From the NCBI RefSeq assembly GCF_051401765.1, contig NW_027480570.1, forward strand, positions 372,001 to 436,000: 64,000 nt of DNA. The letters run 5' to 3'. Below are positions 61,378 to 64,000 of the stretch, piece after piece. The stretch's first letter is position 1, and every line of letters begins with the position of its first letter. This stretch comes from Calliopsis andreniformis (lineage: Eukaryota > Arthropoda > Insecta > Hymenoptera > Andrenidae). The notes beneath the pieces were generated by a model. The model searched no databases, had not been told where the DNA came from, and saw nothing but the letters and a program-made list of their open reading frames with translations. A program made the translations under genes and the position numbers.

Positions 61378-64000
61378 TTGAGCATTAAGGATTGAGGATT
61401 GAGGATTGAGGATTGAGGATTGAAGATTGAGTATTGAGGATTGAAGATTGAGGATTGAGTATAGACGATTGAGGATTGAGGTTTGAAGATTGAGGATTGA
61501 GGATTGATGGTTGAGTATTGAGGATTGAGGATTGAAGATTGCATATTGATGATTGAATATTGAGGACTGAGGATTGAAGGTTGTGGATTGAGGACGAGGA
61601 CTGAGGGTTGAATATTGATGTTTGAGGTCTGAGGATTAAGGATTGAGGATTGAGAATTGAGGATTGAGGATTGAGGATTGAAGATTGAGGATTGGGTATT
61701 GAGGTTTGAAGAATGAGGATTGATGATTGAAGTTTGAGGATTGAGGATTGCAGATTGAGTATTGAGGATTGAAGATTGAGGATTGAGGATTGAGGATTGA
61801 AGATTGAGGATTGAGGATTGAGGATTGAGGATTGAGGATTGAAGATTGAGTATTGAGGATTGAAGATTGAGGATTGAGGATTGAGTACTGAGGATTGAGG
61901 ATTGAGGACTGAGGATTGAAGATTGAGAATTGAAGATTGAGTATTGAGGACTGAATATTGACGATTGAGTATTGAAGATTGAGGATTGAGGATTGAGGAT
62001 TGAGGATTGAGTATTCAGTGTTGGACAATGAGGATTGATGGTTGAAGATTGAGGATTGGGGATTGAGGATTGAGGAATGAGTATTGAAGATTGAGGATTG
62101 AGGATTGAAGATTGAGTATTGAGGATTGAAGATTGAGGATTGGGTATTGAAGATTGAAGAATTAGGATTGAGAATTGAGGATTGAGGATAGAGGATTGAG
62201 GGTTGAAGATTGAGGATTGGGTATAGAGGATTGAAGAACGAGGATTGAGGATTGAGGATTGAGGATTGAGGATTGAAGATTGAGTATTGAGGATTGAAGG
62301 TTGATGATTGAGGATTGAGGATTGAGGATTGAGGATTGAGGATTGAGGATTGAAGATTTAGTATTGAGGATTGAAAAATGAGGATTGAGGATTGAGGATT
62401 GAGGATTGAGGGTTGTGGATTGAGGACGAGGACTGAGGGTTGAATATTGATGTTTGAGGTCTGAGGATTAAGGATTGAGGATTGAGAATTGAGATTTGAG
62501 GATTGAGGATTGAAGATTGAGGATTGGGTACTGAGGATTGAAGAATGAGGATTGAGGTTTGACTTTTGAGGATTGAGGATTGCAGATTGAGTATTGAGGA
62601 TTGAAGATTGAGGATTGAGAATTGAGGATTGAAGACTGAGGATTGAGGATTGAGGATTGAGGATTGAGGATTGAAGATTGAGTATTGAGGATTGAAGATT
62701 GAGGATTGAGGATTGAGTACTGAGGATTGAGGATTGAGGATTGAGGATCGAAGATTGAGAATTGAAGATTGAGTATTGAGGACTGAAGATTGACGATTGA
62801 GGATTGAAGATTGAGGATTGAGGATTGAGGATTGAGGATTGAGCATTGAAGAGTGAGGATTGGGGATTGAGGATTGACGACTGAGGATTGAGTATTGAGG
62901 ATTGAAGATTGAGTATTGATGATTGAAGATTGAGCATTAAGGATCGGGGGTTGAGGATTGAGGACGAGGACTGACGGTTGAGAAATGAGGTTTGAGGATT
63001 GAGGGTTGAGGATAGAGGATTCAGGATTGAGTATTGAGCATTGAAGGTTGAGGGTTGTGGATGAAGGATTGTGGATTGAGGATTGAATATTGAAGATTGA
63101 GGATTGAGGATTGAGGATTGAGGATTGAGGATTGAAGATTGAGTATTGAGGATTGAAGATTGAGGATTGAGTATTGACGATTGAGGATTGAGGTTTGAAG
63201 ATTGAGGATTGAGGATTGATGGTTGAGGATTGAGGATTGAGGATTGAAGATTGCATATTGATCATTGAATATTGAGGACTGAGGATTGAAGGTTGCGGAT
63301 AGAGGACGAGGACTGAAGGTTGAATATTGATGTTTGAGGTCTGAGGATTAAGGATTGAGGATTGAGAATTGAGGATTGAGGATTGAGGATTGAAGATTGA
63401 GGATTGGGTATTGAGGTTTGAAGAATGAGGACTGATGATTGAGTTTTGAGGATTGAGGATTGCAGATTGAGTACTGAGGATTGAAGATTGAGGATTGAGG
63501 ATTGAGGATTGAAGATTGAGGATTGAGGATTGAGGATTGAGGATTGAGGATTGAAGATTGAGTATTGAGGATTGAAGATTGAGGATTGAGGATTGAGTAC
63601 TGAGGATTGAGGATTGAGGACTGAGGATTGAAGATTGAGAATTGAAGATTGAGTATTGAGCACTGAATATTGACGATTGAGTATTGAAGATTGAGGATTG
63701 AGGATTGAGGATTGAGGATTGAGTATTCAGTGTTGGACAATGAGGATTGATGGTTGAAGATTGAGGATTGGGGATTGAGTATTGAAGATTGAGGATTGAT
63801 GATTGAGGATTGAGGATTGAGGATTGAAGATTGAGGATTGGGTATTGAGGATTGAAGAATTAGGATTGAGAATTGAGGATTGAGGATAGAGGATTGAGGG
63901 TTGAAGATTGAGGATTGGGTATTGAGGATTGAAGAATGAGGATTGAGGATTGAGGATTGAGGATTGAGGATTGAAGATTGAGTATTGAGGATTGAAGATT
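61378..64000. repeat. 2.64-kb duplication second copy, running into a third block B fragment
   Basis: 61,378-63,556 is the second copy of the 2.64-kb unit. Independently, 61,604-64,000 matches block B copy 1 (29,700-32,096) at a constant 31,904 bp, and 62,937-64,000 matches 54,735-55,798 at 8,202 bp. The fragment keeps the 552-bp segment lost from B copy 2. It is cut by the window's right edge, so the array continues. Confidence 0.82.

Larger units (their letters stand above)
708..63345. repeat. Dispersed marker GATGTTTGAG/GATGTTTGATG, about 33 copies
   Basis: A composite passage, GGACGAGGACTGAGGG then TTGAATATT, this marker, and GGTCTGAGGATTAAGG, recurs near 708, 4369, 6889, 7595, 12056, 12942, 14248, 17986, 21491, 24459, 25270, 25962, 28736, 29713, 30545, 31425, 34596, 38257, 42678, 46339, 49593, 49949, 50641, 53967, 55127, 56246, 57984, 58975, 59807, 60708, 61617, 62449 and 63329. 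Three copies (12942, 25270, 49949) have GATGTTTGATG. Degenerate relatives sit near 32,557 and 33,292. The TTA in GGATTAAGG gives a - strand stop, which makes this passage a common end point of open frames. Confidence 0.85.
142..63741. repeat. Dispersed marker CAGTGTTGGACAAT, 31 copies
   Basis: The 14-mer starts at 142, 2978, 3999, 7288, 7994, 11491, 13683, 16518, 17616, 21121, 24746, 27268, 28366, 29350, 30112, 31824, 34030, 36866, 37887, 42113, 44948, 45969, 51947, 53045, 53604, 54366, 55526, 57796, 59374, 62016 and 63728. Spacings recur: 2,835/2,836 bp four times, 1,021 three times, 1,098 three times, and 762 and 1,712 twice each. The recurrence defines the higher-order register. Twelve copies are preceded by GAGTATT (7288, 7994, 29350, 30112, 31824, 53604, 54366, 55526, 57796, 59374, 62016, 63728) and the rest by GAGGATT. 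The former flank marks B-type sequence. Confidence 0.9.
1..64000. repeat. Heptanucleotide (TTGAGGA)n satellite array filling the window
   Basis: The sequence is a head-to-tail array of a degenerate 7-bp unit, TTGAGGA on the + strand. Common variants differ by one or two bases, such as TTGAGTA, TTGAAGA, TTGGGTA, CTGAGGA, TTGAGGG, TTGATGA, TTGACGA and TTGAGAA. The 7-bp phase is broken by shortened units (for example GAGGATGAGG near 424) and by off-consensus islands listed separately. C is rare on the + strand (about one to three per 60-base line), whereas G makes up over a third. Orientation never flips. No interval above 300 bp looks like anything else, so the entire window is non-genic repeat. 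The class is satellite DNA with higher-order structure. Any function (heterochromatin, centromere, telomere-proximal) is not visible in the sequence. Confidence 0.98.

Noticed and set aside
1..64000. CRISPR array
   Set aside because: There is periodicity, but no constant repeat of 23-40 bp alternating with unique spacers, and no cas genes.
1..64000. Prokaryotic short heptanucleotide (STRR-type) repeats
   Set aside because: Short heptamer arrays are known in some cyanobacterial genomes, but they are usually brief and intergenic. A 64-kb array with kilobase higher-order blocks fits eukaryotic satellite DNA much better. Not formally excluded.
1..64000. G-quadruplex-forming array
   Set aside because: G runs are mostly GG separated by 5 nt, with few GGG or GGGG. 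At best this gives weak two-quartet structures, so I do not claim them.
1..64000. Transposon or retroelement insertions
   Set aside because: No terminal repeats, poly-A tail, target duplications or transposase/reverse-transcriptase coding sequence. The islands are too short and are propagated with the blocks.
1..64000. tRNA, rRNA or other structured RNA genes
   Set aside because: The near absence of C on the + strand rules out the base-paired stems these genes need, and no conserved box was seen.

Overview
The whole 64 kb window is one uninterrupted satellite array built on a degenerate 7-bp unit, TTGAGGA on the + strand (TCAATCC...TCC register on the - strand). That is roughly 9,000 heptamers. 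I found no unique-sequence DNA longer than a few tens of bases, and no gene, RNA gene, mobile element, CRISPR array, origin or promoter that I can support. The + strand is almost free of C, and every unit points the same way. Long open frames exist only on the - strand. They follow from the repeat composition: TCAATCC has no stop codon in any frame, while the + strand has TGA in every unit. I do not call them genes. An array this long and strictly satellite-like suggests eukaryotic heterochromatin (centromeric, subtelomeric, sex-chromosome or similar) in a long-read assembly. I cannot name the organism, and a prokaryotic source is unlikely but not formally excluded. Both array ends lie outside the window.

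Above the heptamer the array has several layers of order. Variant heptamers recur in fixed strings, for example GAAGATT-GAGGATT-GGGTATT-GAGGATT-GAAGAAT. These strings form kilobase higher-order blocks marked by rare off-consensus islands. Two block families dominate. Block A (about 7 kb) lies at <1-6,714, 12,835-20,166, 33,182-40,602 and about 41,383-48,664, with a rearranged partial copy at 20,341-24,000. Block B (about 8-9.5 kb) lies at about 24,000-33,182 and 48,665-56,810, with partial or rearranged copies at 6,715-8,270, 12,590-12,835 and 57,800-64,000. Smaller direct duplications have offsets of 706, 467, 355, about 420 and 2,642 bp. All duplications I found are direct and none is inverted.

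The objects most worth following are: (1) the 6.7 kb pair 1-6,714 and 33,889-40,602, in which I found no difference; (2) a family of 28 non-heptameric islands sharing the core TTCAGGATRTTCTA, in two structural forms; (3) a conversion-like patch near 4.8 and 38.7 kb; (4) net deletions that separate the two B blocks; and (5) the frame-independent reading of the - strand as (NPQSSIL)n. All positions and counts were made by eye from the printed sequence. Block edges are uncertain by tens of bases, because homology inside a repeat has no sharp border.
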